Positions 24,612-37,518 of a stretch of DNA of 64,000 nt are shown here, piece after piece; positions within the stretch are counted from its first letter, which is position 1; each line of letters begins with the position of its first letter. The stretch is taken from contig JAJQJQ010000049.1 of assembly GCA_028622995.1 (NCBI GenBank), forward strand, positions 1,736,001-1,800,000, given 5' to 3'. Source of the stretch: Panagrolaimus kolymaensis. Its lineage: Eukaryota; Nematoda; Chromadorea; Rhabditida; Panagrolaimidae. The notes beneath the pieces were generated by a model, which saw only the letters and a list, made by a program, of their open reading frames with translations, did not search any database and had not been told where the DNA came from. Made by a program: the position numbers and the translations under genes.

Positions 24612-25921
24612 CTTTATTTTTACGCACAAAAAATAACCTCAAAGCACTCAAGCGAGCAAGTTGTGATCATAGACAAACAACAACAATAAATAAACAGCTG
24701 CAAATCGAAAAAATGACTGTATGCAATTCAAGCATACGAACGAAAGATAGGAAAGACAAACAACAAAAAACTAAAGAAAAAGAAAAAGAAAAAAAGACTC
24801 CACAAAATGCACAACTCTTCGACCGACGAACACTTTTTTTTGTGAAGAAAAAAAAAATGCAAGGAAGCTAAGACAAAAAAATGACCGTCGTTAACTAAAT
24901 TTTTTTTAAACTTCATTCAAATCAATAAATTAATAATAAATTTTTTTGTGAGATTTTCTTTTGATTAATTTTAGTTTAGAAAAAAGTCTATTAAATTGGA
25001 ACCTTTTTTAAGCGTCGATGTTTGTTGAAAATATTGAGTTTATTTTGAACTTTAAAAAGTTATTTATATTTTTGATTTTCGATTATGCTAAACTTCTAAA
25101 AAGGTTTCTAAGAAATTTTTATTGTAATTATTTTATAAAAAAATAAATTCTCATCGCGAAATGAATCTCATCACGAAATCCTTTTATTGTTTGTCTGGCT
25201 GCTTCGTAGTCGTTGTTCTTCCGGCGCTTGTTTGGTTACTCGTACTCCATATATTTTTCTTCTTGATTTGCCGATTTCCAAAAAAAAATCTCTCTCTTCA
25301 CATTTTTCTTTTTTTCATTGATTAAATATATTACTTTCATATATTTTTTTTAAAGAATGGTTTAACCATTTTTTCCATTTGCATTAAACTTCTTTCCAAA
25401 GCTTGCAAAAAAAAAACCTCGTGGTAAAAAATGAGAGACGGAGTAATTGATTTCCAACAAAAATAAAAGTTTTTTATTTCTTGCTGCCATTTTTTTTAGC
25501 ATAAGCATCAAATCTTCTTCCCTTTCCTTCGTCGATTGTATCGACTTTTATTGGCGTTTTTTTAGTTTTCTTTGTTCGTCCCAAATTGTAATACGTGCAA
25601 CTTCTGCGTGGCGTAGTTTTTTATATTATTTTCATTTCGTAAGAGTGGTTAGTTTAATATGCGAGCATTAGAGAAATTAGTAATAAGTTTATATATATAT
25701 TCTTTATAACCACCACTGCCATAAGCATTTTAGTTCTTAGACAAACTTTGAAATAACTTAATACCCATGCTTATTCTTAGTCCATAAACTTTAACAAATA
25801 TAATATATTCATTTTTTAATTTTCAGATCTCATTTTTTGGTTGATTTCTTGTTGGTATTATTAAAGCCCAGTTTTTTCAATCAACCAAGATATATTTATT
25901 TCTTTCATCATCGTCAAAATC

Positions 25922-28176
25922 ATGCCACCTTGTCGAAGAGTTGCTGCACCAGCAACTTCCACTACTATTTCATTAAGAACAGCTACAACTACCCCATCTG
26001 CTGCCATTGCAAATAGACGACAAACTCGTAGCACCACCACTGCCGCTGCCGCCGCTATTGCTGCAAGAGGAGGAACTCAACAACAACAACGATCACCATT
26101 TGAAAGAATATTATTAGGTATTAATGCACCCAATATCATTTCCATTCCACCTCCATCCACACCACCATCTCCAGCAACAACAACTTCCACCAATACTGTT
26201 CGTCGTTCTCAACGCCTTGAAGCTTTACGAAATCGTGATAGAGAATCAGAAGAAAATGCATTAAGACAAATTCGTGAAAGTGTGGCCCATACTCACCGAT
26301 TTGTTCAAACCACTCCTATGCCAATGAATACAAATGGAAATAATAATGGTGATGGAGGAAATGTTGGACATCGATTACTTATGACTATTAGAAACAATAG
26401 TGGTCGACCCTATTCTCCTCCACCTCGAGCACGCATAGTTCAAACTTCTCGAATGAGCACTGGTGGTGGAATGGCTGCATATTTGAATGCTACTCTGCCT
26501 TTGCCTAATGATAATGATGTTAATGGACGCCCTTCTCGAATGAATGCCGGTGGTAATGATAGATTTGCTATGTATAGTGGTGTCAGTCGACGACCACGCC
26601 AAACAGCTCGAATGAGCACCGGTGGATCAGCTTCACGAGCTCGAGTGCCTATTCCTACAAGAAGGGCTCTTCGCCATGCTTTAGTTAGACAAAATGCTAT
26701 TCGACGTCGAGGTGGAAGAGGAGAAGATGATATTGCAGGGCCTAGTTCAATTTTACGCCATTCTGATGATCAGGTATTTCGACTTTCTTTACATCCTCTA
26801 CGACGATCGGAATCTAGCATAAACTTACAGCAGCATCAACCATCTTCTTCTTCCACATCTGCAACAGCATCAACAACAGCAACAAATCGCAATAATGCAA
26901 ATGGAGGTGTCGCAAATAATAGTTTAGCTCGAATGAGAGTATTTACTTCAATTAATTGGCCTGCATCCCTTGTAAGTTTATTCTTTAAAATTATATATAT
27001 TGATCGCTCTTTTTTTTAGGAACCCCGAGATAGAAATTATGTTATGTTTGAAGGTGGAAATGGTGGAAATGTGAGAGAGCGGTTACTTGATATTGGTATG
27101 TTCAAGTTTTTTATAGATTTTTTTTGAGGAATATGAATGTTGAAGAAAATGAATTATTTATTGAGAAAAAATTTTGTAGCTTTTGCTTTCTGAGTTGGAT
27201 CGCATCAAAAAATTGTTTTCATCTTTTTTGACTGAAACTAAAACTACGGTGTTTTTCTTTTGAAAATTATTTTGCTTTTTATTTCTTGAAAAATTTAAAT
27301 ATTATTCGTTTCTTATATGCCGGATTTTTTAATATTGCCATTTTTTTAGGACTTTTCCTTGGCGCACATAATCGTTATAGCAGTGATTCAGAGGATTCCT
27401 TCTTTCAACCACGAGTTATTGATCCCGATGCAATTAGTGAAGATGAATCGGATGATGATTCCACGGAAATTCGTGAACTTTCACCACCTAATGTGCCTAC
27501 CCCTCCTCCAGAACCTACTCATCGACCCGTAACTCGTTCTATGAGTCGTCAACCAACTTTTTATGATCGTAAGCTTTTTCTTTTTGACTTTTAACTTTGG
27601 AAGAATATAAAAATCATATTTTTTTAGAACCCGCATCATCTTCTTCAGCTGCTGCGGCATTACCTCCACGTCCACGACCAATAATTAAAAAGAAAAATGT
27701 TAAATCGGGTGTATGCAAATTGGGTAAAGCTGGAGCAAATGCAAATATAAAAAGTTCGTTTTTTCCCCAAAAAAAAATTTCTAATTTTAATATAAACTTT
27801 TTGTTTTATAGAAATAATTAAAGTTGAAAAAGTTACTGCATGTTCAATATGTTTTGAAGATGAACCTAAAAAACCCGTGGCATGTGTATATTGTCGCCAA
27901 TCAATTGGATGTCGACATTGTGTAAAAAAATGGTTTTTCACAACAAATATGAGTCATTTGGATCAACGAACTCCATATCCCATTGGTGGAACAGATAGAA
28001 ATCATAAACGTTGCCCGCTATGTCGAGCAGATTGGGGAGATTCAATGCAAATTGTTTCAGCGGTTGAAAAGGATTCCCTCCTTCAACAAAAACAAAAATC
28101 CAATCCATTATCGACGACATCATCAACAACAACAACAAATAATATGCCTTTACCTGAAGCAACTTGCAGCAAATAA
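25922..28176 (+). CDS. Low-complexity protein with C-terminal RING-type zinc finger
   Basis: Five exons (25922-26971, 27020-27095, 27350-27568, 27628-27753, 27812-28176) give about 611 residues. The first ~400 are Ser/Thr/Ala/Arg/Asn-rich and probably disordered. The pattern R-M-[SN]-[TA]-G-G occurs three times (SRMSTGGG, SRMNAGG, ARMSTGG). An acidic patch (SEDSFF, then DEDESDDDS in similar order) follows in exon 3. Residues ~500-570 hold the zinc ligands: CSICFED, ACVYCR, IGCRHCVKKW, then after an unusually long loop HKRCPLCRADW. The GCxxCVxxW and CPLCRxxW layout matches a RING variant seen in metazoan E3-like proteins, so a role in ubiquitin transfer is inferred. Nuclear location is possible given the Arg-rich N-terminus but unproven. 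No ortholog is recognised. Confidence 0.78.
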
Positions 28177-29115
28177 AAAGAAATTTACATATATGAGACA
28201 CATCGACATTTTCAAACTTTAACATTTTTTCTTATTTTTTTTTTGGTTTAACAACAAAATGGTAATATTCTGGTTATTTCTTTTTTCCTTGACTTTCCTC
28301 TAATTTTTTTCTTCTGATTCTTATTTTTTTCCTCTCCATTTTTTGTGTTCATCATCAGATTAATTAATAATCGCTGCAAAAAAAGACTAATCAAAAAATT
28401 CTTTTTTCAATTTTTATTACGTGTCGTCTCTCTGTAATCTAATTATTATTGTTTGTTTGATTTTGTTGGTTTTATTTTATCAAAAAGTTTTTTTACAATT
28501 TTTCACATTTTTTATTCTTCTTCTTTACTATGAATTCTCTTTATTTAATATTATATATAAGGGTAATATTTTTTTATTTTTGCCTGTATAAACATCAAAA
28601 AAAAAAGTCTATCATCATTTACTATTAAACTCTTCCTTTTTCTTTCTAATCCTATTTTATTTTTTTTAACATTCATTCATTTTTTGGAAGGAAAAAATGG
28701 TTCAGAAAATTTATTCGTTTGATCTTTACCTTTTTTACTTTTGCACATGGGTTGAGAATTCAAAGATGAAGAAAAGTAAGTTCATTTTGGGAGGAGAGAA
28801 AAATTTCGGAGTTTCAATTACTTTGTAGCTTTCCTCAACTTATGTGTTTTTATATTTTTTTGGCCTTGTTTTTTGTTATCCAATATTCCTTTTTGTTGAT
28901 GATTATTATTATTATTAAAAATTTGTTTTATCAAACACTATCCTGTCTTGTCCTGTCCTATATATTTAAAAGCCTTTTTTTTTATTTGAAATTATTTTTG
29001 TTTTATTTTTTTATGTGCAAAAAATTTATTTATATTATAAAAGAAAAAATAACCAATAATACTCGTAACAAAGAAAGATTTTAATGCATAAAAATTTTCT
29101 AAAAATAATTTATAA
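28177..29115. other. Convergent intergenic spacer
   Basis: Lies between the 3' ends of the RING gene (+) and ferroportin (-). Pyrimidine-rich on the plus strand, with no supported gene or RNA. Confidence 0.6.
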
Positions 29116-32100
29116 TTAATTCCCGTTTTCGGTTGATGAATGATTATTCAGCAGTGTTTGAGAAAGATGTTTAAGTTCGGTTCCATTATTGGAATTAAGA
29201 AGTTGAGATTTTTTGAATTTTAAATGATTTCGACTCTGAAATTTAAAAAGAGTATTATTTTTATGAATTTTTTTATCACAAAAACGGCCGAATTTTTTTT
29301 TTGAAGAAATCAAGTAAAATTGTTTTTGCTCTCATTTTTTTAACTCACCTTTAGCATATAAAAACAATAAAATAAGAATCCCATAAATACAAAGGATACA
29401 GACATAATAATAAGAAATCCAAAAGTTCGTTCATCGGGCAATAAAATAACGACGATGTCTTTCAACACTGAAAACAAAAAATCAAAGTAAATATGGTTAA
29501 TTTTAGGGATTTTTTTGTTTGAAGCAAGAAAAAGAATTTAAATAAATGGAAAATTCAATAATAACAAACCAGAAAAAAATTGGCATAAACCATTTTGAAT
29601 TCCAAAAATTGTATTTCTTTTTTCTTCTGGAATACTTTCTTGCATTAATTGAGTTATGGATAAATCAGCCATCCATAAGCCCAATCTTGCAAAAGTGATA
29701 CCACAAAAAAATATAAATATGCTTGACATTTTTCCATTTAAACTAAATGAATTCCAAAATGATATCAGCGATGATGGCTCAGAAATAATTATGGCTGTGG
29801 CGGCATGAGTGGTGGAATTAAAATCTGCGCCCGCTTCAATGGCGGGTGAAAGATAAAGGGATGAATAAAATTTATTTAGCCAGCTTTGAAATGTCCATTC
29901 TTTTGCATATCCTATTGGATCAAATGGACTTCCAGGAAGGAAGATACTTAAAACGCAGAGCCAAAGAAAAGATTGTTGAAGCTGAAGAAAAAAAAAAGTA
30001 AAGTAAATTTAGTTTCCTCCTTTTTTTAAGACGCTGGATTTTGTTTTGATAAAGAAACACTTACAATGAGACCCATTAATCCAGTTTTTCGTGGACCAAC
30101 TTTTTGTTCCACGATAGTATATGTAAATGCCCCGGCTATACCTAACACGGAACCAATACTTCGAAAAATTCCAAGAACATCTTCAGGCACACCTTGAGCT
30201 TTGCCATGACTTATTGCAAGCTAAAAAAAATAACGAAGGTTGCAAAACATCAGAATTTCGGGAGTTTAAAAGATTGGAATTATAAAAGGCAAACGACGAA
30301 CCCCATCAAAACCTAACACAGTCATATACAATAATGCTAAACCAAAAGCAGCGGGAAAAACATTTTGACGAAAATATGCACGAAATAAATCACAAAAACT
30401 TTGAATATTTGAAGGAACATCTTCCTTTTCATTTTTAATGCTCGAATCAATCAAATCTTTTTCGTTTATGGTATTTCCTAAAAACAAAAATGCTTTAATA
30501 ATCTCAAATTTTTTTTCGACCAAAAAAAAGATACCTCGCTTTCGAATACTCAAAGATGTAACTTTACAATATACTTGAGATAAAAGATATCGTTCAAAAA
30601 TCCATGAAAGTAAATTCCATATAACAAAAATAAAACACGCAGTTCGATGTCCACTATATTCAGTTATAATTCCCGTAAGTAATGGAGCAATAACAGAACT
30701 AAGTTGATCAATAAAAGTCATGGTTGCATTTCGACCTAAAGAAAATTAAATAATTAAAATTTTAGAATGGAATAGTTGGTTTTAAAGTTGGAGATAAATA
30801 ATTTATGGAAATTAATAGGATTCAAAAACTAAAGATACTCAAAAAATTGTTGGTTTTCATCCATGTTTAAAGTGTCTAATGTTATGTATGTTAGTAGCAA
30901 GTAAAAACTTCCACTTTTGTATTACTTTAGTTTTTTAATAACTTTTAGGAAGTTTGAAAAGTAAAAAAATGCCATTGAAAATTTTTCAATTTCATCGTTG
31001 CTTTGAATTCAAAAAACACCCCCATTTGAAAGCTGCGATCAACGTGCATTCGCTGTTGCCCGCTCCTTTTTTAGGCTCTCTCGCGTTTTTTTGTTGTCTT
31101 TCATTTTTTCATTCCATTCATTTTTTTTGTTGTTGGATCATTCCAAGTTTTTTTCAGGTTGATTGATTTACTGAATTTGATTGCTTGAATTTGTTCTTGT
31201 TGCTGCTGTTGTTATCTTTTCATCATGGCCAATTCTCCATCAAAATCAAACTTTAATCAGTCATCTGTGTCAGCATTTGCTTCATCTCGTTTGGGTGGCG
31301 CTGCTGCTAATCAAAGAGGCTTTTCTTCATCTCGTATGGGTGCTGGTGATGATCCAAAAAACTTTGCTTCATCTCGTATCGGTCCTGGTATTGATCAAAA
31401 GAACTTCGCTTCATCTCGTATTGGTGGTACTGGTGGAAATCAAAGAGGTTTTACTTCATCTCGTCCTCAATTTGCCGCAAATGCAATGGCGGCTTCAGCA
31501 ATGTACATGAATAATGCACGACCAATGACGTCATCTATGGGAGGTTCAGCATTCATTCAATCTTTTGCCAATATGTCTATGGCTGAACAACAACAAGCTG
31601 GTATTCCTCAATTTCCATCTCTTTATCAACAACAAATGCAAGCATTTCTTCTCAGTGAATTTAAACCTGATCCTACTGGCTATGGATGTTTTGAAGATCG
31701 ATGTGAGTTTGAATTTACTATTGGTTTGGAACGTTAATAAAGGGAGAAAAACTAATGTTATACGAATCCTCCTTTTGTATGTATTTGCCAATAACACTGA
31801 TTGTTTACTGAGAATGAGACCAGTGCTGTCATTTTTTCATTTTGTCGACGCCGACGCCGACGCCGTCGTCGACGATTTTCTCGAAAATGAGTCACTTTTT
31901 TCATTTTGTCGACGCCGACGACGACGCCGACGCCGTCGTCGGCGTCGACGTGACGATATCGTCGGCGTCGAAGCAGCACTGAATGAGACTATGCTTTTCA
32001 TGCTAATTTTTGGGTATTAGTTATTGTGGTTTTGAGTTAGTAATAGCTATTGTTTGTTCTCTTTAAAGTCATGAGATTAACATTTACTTGCATCAATTAG

Positions 32101-33279
32101 ATCCAAAGAATATGGATAATGCCACTGCACTATTTTTTTTAGCTTTTTGGTAGTCGTTTACCTGATAGTTTGCTCTTTGAAACATATCATCGCAGTTGAT
32201 TAGAATCTCCTTTATTATAGTAACTTACCATTATCTTGCTTTTTACAAACTATTAATTTCTCTCTTTTTTAGCTGATCAAGATGTATACAACTTCCTCCG
32301 CCGACAAGTCAAAAATGGAGTCAAAAATGGTCAACGTCGTAATGGTTTCACAAATTCATTCAAAGCCTAGATACTAACCCTTCTCTCTGTTTTATATGTT
32401 TTCCTCTTTTTTACTTTGTACAATATTGTGTTAGCTTTTTTCTTCTTTTGTATTGTACTTTTTTTAACTTGTGTAATCATTAAATTAGATGATTGTGTTT
32501 TTGTGTGTTTTTTTTGTTGTAACTTACTTGAAAGCGTATTTCCTCCTTCTAATTGAGCCATAACAACTATCCAATCTTTAGTAAATGCCATTCGTTCACC
32601 TTCTGATGCACATTTGGATAATGCACAAAATATTATACTGAATACTAAACATGTTACATAAATAATGGATGAATTAGATATGGATAAGCAGACTGCCAGC
32701 AGTGCTGCTGATATTGCAACTGATATATTATTCACAGCTAATACTGTTAAAGTTCCTGAAAGAAAATGGTTTTAGAGGAAGAGTTTTTTGTGGTAATAAA
32801 AGTTGATCGGTGGATGAATAAGTTTTTTCTTGCGTATGCGAAGTAAAAGTTTTGCCATAAACTTTGCAAACATTTTTTTTTGGTTTCAAATAAAATCAAT
32901 TGCTTGCTTTTTTTTTTGCAAGCAACAAAAGCTTATGAAACAGCAAAGTTTGATAGTTTGTTTTGATTCACATTTTTTTTATTGCATCAAAAAGCAAAAG
33001 TTTGATTCATCCAAAAAATTTTTACTGCTGCATTTTCTTCCTTTTCAAATGCTAACCTTTTTTTCGATCATTTCGATCAAGCCAATTTCCAACATATGAA
33101 GCTAATAGCATAGCACTAACAGATTCAATAAGTTGATTAATTCCCACAAGTCTCATGCCACCAAGTCGTTGAAGAATAAATATTATTGCAAATGTCCATA
33201 ATCGATCTCCAATGCATGAAATAATATAACCCAAATATAATAATTGAAAAGGTCTTGATGGTCTAGAATACCATGACAT
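29116..33279 (-). CDS. Ferroportin (SLC40A1 family iron exporter)
   Basis: Eight exons (33279-33057, 32755-32528, 30735-30535, 30477-30302, 30220-30065, 29981-29570, 29467-29349, 29235-29116) join in phase to about 544 residues, close to the ~570 of vertebrate ferroportin. It exports ferrous iron across the plasma membrane. Family signatures appear in order: SCIGDRLWTFA in helix 1 (the Asp aligns with the metal-site Asp of the human protein), NWLDRNDRKK, KDWIVVMAQ, ATMTFIDQLSSVIAPLLTG, LYMTVLGFDG, and LGLWMADLSITQLMQES. The residue after GFD is Gly, whereas vertebrate ferroportin has the hepcidin-binding Cys there. This fits an invertebrate without hepcidin. Intron 2 (32527-30736, 1.8 kb) contains a complete gene on the opposite strand. 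Confidence 0.95.
31225..32370 (+). CDS. Small low-complexity protein nested in a ferroportin intron
   Basis: Two exons (31225-31702, 32273-32370) join in phase (GAT CGA T / CT GAT CAA) to about 191 residues. The N-terminal half repeats [FA]-[AST]-SSR-[ILM]-G five times, spaced 17-20 residues apart (ASSRLGG, SSSRMGA, ASSRIGP, ASSRIGG, TSSRPQ). Then come Met/Ala/Gln-rich sequence and a more conserved-looking end (FKPDPTGYGCFEDRSDQ, VYNFLRRQVKNG). There is no signal peptide or membrane helix. A TTTTTTTCAG acceptor-like site lies ~70 bp upstream of the ATG. The gene is antisense to, and entirely inside, ferroportin intron 2. Its own intron holds a hAT-like MITE. I do not recognise the family. Confidence 0.72.
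31820..31981. mobile_element. hAT-like MITE filled with GTCGACGCC repeats
   Basis: Ends are CAGTGCTG and CAGCACTG. The flanking octamer AATGAGAC is exactly duplicated (31812-31819 and 31982-31989). The 162-bp body is almost entirely GTCGACGCCGACGCC-type repeats, including the self-complementary GTCGAC core, plus two TCATTTTGTCGACGCCGAC blocks. It stands out as strongly GC-rich in AT-rich surroundings and sits in the intron of the nested gene. Confidence 0.88.
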
Positions 33280-36200
33280 TATTTAATTTCTATTGATGTT
33301 TAATGGCCAAAGGTAGCCAGTTAATTTATGGAATCAAAAAATAGAATAAAAAAAGCTACAAAGACTGCAGCTCCTTTTATAGACACATAGTGAGAAGCAG
33401 CAACAAGAAGCTGCTCTCCCCACATTTTTTTGAGTCTTATCTCTTTTTTTTCTTCCTTGATTAAAAGGTAAAAAGTAAGTTTGTAAACGTGACTTTTAGA
33501 AAATTTTTTGAATTAATTAAAGTTATTTTTTTGATGAAAGATTTGAACTTTGATTATTGGGGATTATGGCTGCGATGATCAAAGTGACCAAAACAGAAGC
33601 TACATTCATTTATCAAAGGTTATAGAATCTCTTGGATTCAAAAAATCAATGAATTATGAATTCATAAATTTTTGCAAAAATAAATAATAGTAAACTTACA
33701 ATTTTAAACCCATAATTAAAAAAATATAATAAAAATAAGTTTATGAAAGAAATAATTATAATAAAATAAAGTGTAAAAGCAATGAAAAAAAGCAATCAAG
33801 GCTTTTTTCTTCTTCGTTCTTTGATTTTTTGTTTTGTTTTCTTCTTTCTGATTCATAAAATTATTAGCATTCATTCATTTGATTTTTTTTAGTTAAAAAA
33901 TTTCAAAATGCCTGATTGATTTGAAATCAGTCTTTTTTTTATTAAGTTGTTGTTGTTGTTCGAATAAACGAAAAAGCAAGCAGCAACCAAGACTGAAAAA
34001 AAGTAAGTACATATAAATCAAAATTATTATATTTTTTGTGTCTTTTCTCAACGACTGTTCGTTTATAAAAGTCAATAAAAAAAATGGTAGCTAATAGCAG
34101 CGATAATTATTGACAGACACGAGAAGAAAAAAAAGCACAAGAAAGAAAACATCGTAAAAAAAATAAAAGGGAAAGTACTAACAACATTTTTAAAAGTTAA
34201 AAAAACAATTAAACGATTGCATTTTCACGAATGCTTCCGGGTTTGCAAAACAAAATAAAAAAATAGGGAGAGAGAAGAGAGTCGGACATCATAATTTATG
34301 AATACAAAAGAAGCAAGCGATCGCTGGTTTATTTTTTTGTCCTCAAAATAATTGATTTGTTTGCAATTTTTTGAATAAAAGTTTAAAAGTCAGCTGATAG
34401 TTTTTTTTTTGAGTTTTAAAGCTTTCAAAGAAAACAAAATACAAACTTCAAATAAATAAATAAAACAAAGCAAAAAAAAAGAAAGCCGTTGTCTTTTTTT
34501 TTTGCGTCCAAGAAGAATTTTAAAAATTCACAGCATTGGAATGAAAAAATTTTTCGTACTCGTTAATAACGACATTTAAATTTGGTGAATTTTTTTTTAA
34601 AAAAGGTTGTAAAATTAAGAAAATTATTTCGACAGGAATACTTTCAAAATAAATGAAAACAAAAATGTGTCTGAGTTTTTTTGGATCTATGATAGTCTGG
34701 TATCAAAAAGAAAGTACGTGGAACATTTTTTCGCTTTCGACACTTTTTTAATTCTTGAAAAAGAAATAATGAAAAATTTGTATTTTTTAAGCATAAACAG
34801 CACCATAATTTTTCCTTCAATATAAAAAGAAATAAAGAGCAAACATAAATCATTTATTTACTTCCATATCTTCATCCTATCGAATCGAAAAAATTTTTTT
34901 CCACTTTTCAGACAACCTAAAAAAATCTTTTTTTTTTTCGTCATCGTATACTTTTAGATTTTTTTCTCTCTCAAAAGCAGCAATGATCTTTGATAACTGA
35001 TATTTAAGGAAAAGAAAATTTAAACAAACATAAGGAAGTCTGTCTCGCATTTTCACTTTTATTTTTATCAGTCATCGTTGAAAAAAAAGGAAGCAAGCAA
35101 GCGAGAAAGAAAAGCATTGATTTCATGCTGCTATTTTAATTATGACTTTCATACACTTACTTTTAACAAAAAAAAGAAGGTTAAAGTGCACAAAGCTGCC
35201 GCTACAAAAATTTTCTTTAGGTCAAATAAAGCAATAATAATTTTTTTATTTTTAGTTTTAAAATAAGAAAAGAACTTTTATTACATTTAATGAATAAAAA
35301 AATGTGTAAAATTTTAAAAAGTACCAAACCTAATAAAAGTGTGTTTTTTAATAAAAATTGAAGGATAGTTTTTATTTTGAGAACACCTTTTTACGGCTTT
35401 CAACGGTTTTGAAATAAAGGGGTTTTTTTTGGTTTATGAGGAGCAATATAAATTTTTTTTCAAAGACAGCTGTAAATTTAAAAAAACCGGAAACGAAAAA
35501 CCTAAGTGTATTATTACAAAGTGTTTTAGCGCGCAAAAATAAATTAAGAAAATTATGAATTTATATACATATATTTTTCTTAATTTATTATCATATCGTT
35601 TTAAAAGTATTTAATGGACACTAAAAATACGAAGTTGCGCTCTTTTGTTAATGCAACACTTGGACCACGAACGAATCCATTAAAAAAATGCGTTTTGGTA
35701 AAAAAACAAAAAAATCATAAAAATAATAAAAGAAATATTCAAGAAAACCATTAAAATTTTTACATTTAAAAAACCTTTGCAAAATAAATCAATAAAAAAA
35801 AGCAAACAAAAAAACATTCCTTTCTTGATTGATTTTTATTTTTCAACTTTTGTTACAAATAAAAAAAACTCTTTCATTTTTCCTTTTTTGGTTTGGTTTT
35901 ATTTGCTAATATATATATTTTTTGCTTTTCGTATCTCCTCTTATTTTCTTTCCATTTTCCTGTCTTCTATCCTTCATTTTTTTCTCTTCTCTTTGCGCGT
36001 CCGTCGGTCGCCTCTATTTTATTTATTTTTTTTTGTTGATCGCCTCTGGCAAACCCATCTTTTTTATTTGCAAACCCATCTTTTTTATTTGCAAATTACT
36101 ATTTTTATTTTTATTGACTTCATTGCGCTGCACTTCTCTTTTTTTCTTTTTAAATTTTGTGTTTATTTTTTATTTTTACTGCAAAAAATAAATCAGTCAG

Positions 36201-37130
36201 TTACTTTTTTTTAAATTGAAAAATCGATTTCGAACGAACTTCTCTCACGTGTTTGTTTTTTCTTTTTCTCTAAAAGTTCACTTGTCGAATTTTAAGGATT
36301 TTTTACGAAAAATTATTCATTTTTTGAAATAATTCTCTCGGTTAAATTTTTTGTAGTCTTAATTCTAACGCTTTTGGAGTGCGATCACAATTAAGTTTAG
36401 TAAATTTACCGTTACTCTATTTTACCAAGAAAAAGGTTTATCATTTTTGGCCCGTTATTATTTTACTCCCAAAATAACTTCATGCTTATTGTTTTCAAAC
36501 AAAAAAAGTTTTTACTCTTTGTTTCTGCGCCAAAAATGGAAACCATTGTAAAAAATAAAAATATTCTTTGTTATATTTTTGCTTTTTGTAGCTTTAAAAT
36601 TACGGTATTATTTGCTCGTAAAAATGCACAAAAGTTTGAGTAAAATGTCGTTGAGATATATTATTTCTTAGAACGTTTTTTAAGTTGCGCTACTCCGCGT
36701 TTCAATTCAAAATAAAAAAATAAGCTTTTTTGTGGCTATAAAAAAACCCAAAAATCTTGATTAAGTTATTGTTGATAATCATGCCATTATTATTATTGTT
36801 ATTCCTTTTAACTCCGCAAAATTGCACGCAATCCTATTTTTCCTGGCTTATATAAAAGAAAGCAACTAAAAACTCTAACAACTTTATTCTTTATTATTTT
36901 TTTATTGCAAATGCTTACTTTCAAGCTAATTCAGCCACCAGACCACCACCACCAATATTAAATAAGTAACACATAAAAAAAACCATGACAACAACAACTA
37001 ACTAACGATCCAGCATATTTTTTCCATGCTTTCTGCTTTTTTGGCATTTGTCGCCAAAAGCATTTTTGCTCCGCTCCATCTCTCGCTGCGTCGTAGATTT
37101 GGTGGCAATGGCAGAAGTGGGGGTGGAGAA

Positions 37131-37518
37131 CAGTGTTGTCGATTATTCGATTAATCGAACGATTAATCGAAAAATAACCGATCGAAATTCGATTATTTTC
37201 GATTAATCGAGTCGATTAATCGAGACTTTCGATTTTCGATTAATCGATCGATAATCGATAATCGAAAAATTTCGATTAATTTCGATTAATCGAAATCGAT
37301 AATCGAAGATTTCTATTTTTTAACGTATTTTTCGATTTTCGATGCGATTTTTTGACCGATTAATCGTTCGATTAATCGGAAATTTCGATTAATCGTAATC
37401 GATAATCGAGACTTTCGATTTTCGATTAATCGATCGATAATCGAAAACCGAAAAATTTCGATTATTTTCGATTAATCGAAATCGATAATCGAAGGATTTC
37501 GATTAATCGACAACACTG
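37131..37518. mobile_element. hAT-like MITE filled with CGATTAATCGA palindromes
   Basis: Ends are CAGTGTTGTCGATTA and GATTAATCGACAACACTG. The octamer GTGGAGAA is exactly duplicated (37123-37130 and 37519-37526). The 388-bp interior is nearly all copies of CGATTAATCGA and TTTCGATTATCGAT. Each is itself palindromic, so both strands carry the same motif. There is no coding capacity. Confidence 0.92.

Larger units (their letters stand above)
22348..25921. other. Intergenic with one MITE
   Basis: Upstream spacer shared by the divergent acyltransferase (-) and RING (+) genes. Apart from the hAT-like element at 23874-24300 and an AAT microsatellite at 24587-24611, only poly-A/poly-T DNA is seen. 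Confidence 0.6.

Noticed and set aside
31565..32020. Plus-strand frame ending in a run of Arg and the opposite Arg/Asp-rich frame
   Set aside because: The Arg runs are translations of the GTCGACGCC transposable element, and the frame overlaps the real gene out of frame.
35777..36214. 145-residue hydrophobic open frame resembling a membrane protein
   Set aside because: Composition follows directly from poly-T, there are no splice sites or start context, and an overlapping frame looks the same.
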